This document shows, in pieces, positions 63,680 to 64,000 of a stretch of 64,000 bases of DNA. Numbering within the stretch: the first letter of the stretch is position 1; every line of letters starts with the position of its first letter. The stretch is from Lepidodermella squamata (lineage: Eukaryota > Gastrotricha). Where the stretch lies: positions 711,701 through 775,700 of the forward strand of contig JBLDXI010000066.1 of NCBI GenBank assembly GCA_047495785.1, given 5' to 3'. The position numbers and the translations under genes were made by a program. The notes below the pieces were generated by a model that worked only from the letters and a program-made list of their open reading frames with translations, had not been told where the DNA came from and did not search any database.

Positions 63680-64000
63680 ATGAAGCTGAAGGTAGAGCTA
63701 ACAAGTAACAAAGCTAAAGAACCGACAAAGCATACTAAAGGCTCTGTGGGTTGGGACATCTATTCAGCAGAAGAGACGACACTGCAACCTGGAACCAGGG
63801 GACTGATTCAAACTGATATTAAAATCTGTTTACCACGAGGATATTATGGACAACTATTCAGTCGATCAGGAATGAGCATCAACCATGGAATCGATACGGT
63901 CGCTGGAGTAATAGGTAAGAAGCAAATAATAATGAAAATTACTAATGAATATCTGTATTTTTCATGAATTAAAGACGCCGACTACTCTCACGAGATGTGT
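63680..64000 (+). CDS. dUTPase (trimeric type), Maverick; cut by window edge
   Basis: Exon 63680-63914 and a second exon from 63975, with a 60-nt intron (GTAAGA...AAAG). Motif 1 GSVGWDIYSAE, motif 2 LPRGYYGQLFSRSGM, motif 3 formed across the splice as GVI|DADYSHE. Known: hydrolyses dUTP to dUMP, keeping uracil out of DNA. The frame is intact up to the edge; motifs 4 and 5 are outside the window. Confidence 0.85.

Larger units (their letters stand above)
45450..64000. mobile_element. Maverick/Polinton-type virus-like DNA element (right end beyond window)
   Basis: Gene content is diagnostic: retroviral-type integrase with chromodomain, family B DNA polymerase with Polinton-type N-terminal region, adenain-like protease, FtsK/HerA-type packaging ATPase, double jelly-roll major capsid, penton-like minor capsid and pVI-like protein. 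All core frames are open once short introns are accepted. Plus-strand genes occupy 46.3-56.6 kb and converge with minus-strand genes at 56.57-63.2 kb; a dUTPase follows on the plus strand. The left limit is approximate: it lies between the tandem repeat (45440) and the first gene (45600). Terminal inverted repeats cannot be verified because the right end is outside the window. Confidence 0.9.

Noticed and set aside
1-64000. CRISPR arrays, bacterial operons, rRNA or tRNA genes
   Set aside because: No direct-repeat/spacer array, no bacterial-style gene set, and no rRNA or convincing tRNA cloverleaf noticed; tRNAs cannot be excluded without a covariance search.

Overview
The window is metazoan nuclear DNA. 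Most genes are split by very short GT-AG introns (mostly 47-63 nt) and the genes are animal families: C-type lectin-like and fibrinogen-related domains, small EF-hand proteins, rhodopsin-like receptors, a Cys-loop channel and an alpha-arrestin. Intron size and compactness suggest a small-genome invertebrate, most simply a nematode. The 3' splice sites are not the strict TTTTCAG of Caenorhabditis, so another compact lineage (for example an appendicularian or tardigrade) is not excluded.

Layout. 1-7.5 kb (minus): one very large mosaic gene with a fibrinogen-related domain, about ten C-type lectin-like domains and a sushi module, running off the left edge. 7.8-9.5 kb (minus): three tandem two-EF-hand genes. 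10.2-26.4 kb: a dispersed family of unrecognised multi-pass membrane proteins (five copies plus a relic), interleaved with two duplicated secreted-peptide genes (one broken), a Cys-loop ligand-gated channel and an arrestin-domain gene with a clear TATA box. 21.6-38 kb: a tandem array of class A-type GPCR genes, five complete and two relics, with conserved upstream blocks. 38-45.4 kb: AT-rich and gene-poor, with a TA-flanked MITE, a diverged ~1 kb duplication, and a decayed GC-rich gene fragment beside a 62-63 bp tandem repeat.

45.5-64 kb is a large, apparently coding-competent Maverick/Polinton-type virus-like element that continues past the right edge. Plus-strand genes (46.3-56.6 kb): a PPxY protein, a basic protein, a TATA-binding-protein-like factor, a small membrane protein, a chromodomain integrase, another membrane protein, penton-like minor capsid, pVI-like protein, double jelly-roll major capsid, adenain-like protease, packaging ATPase and two basic or disordered proteins. 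Minus-strand genes (56.6-63.2 kb): protein-primed family B DNA polymerase, a PC4-like coactivator, a RING/TRAF-type zinc finger protein and a deoxynucleoside kinase. A dUTPase starts at 63.7 kb on the plus strand. The notable point is that one element carries both a TBP-like protein and a PC4-like protein, which looks like a private transcription-initiation module next to nucleotide-supply genes. Many element genes carry short spliceosomal introns, and two of these introns cut P-loop motifs.
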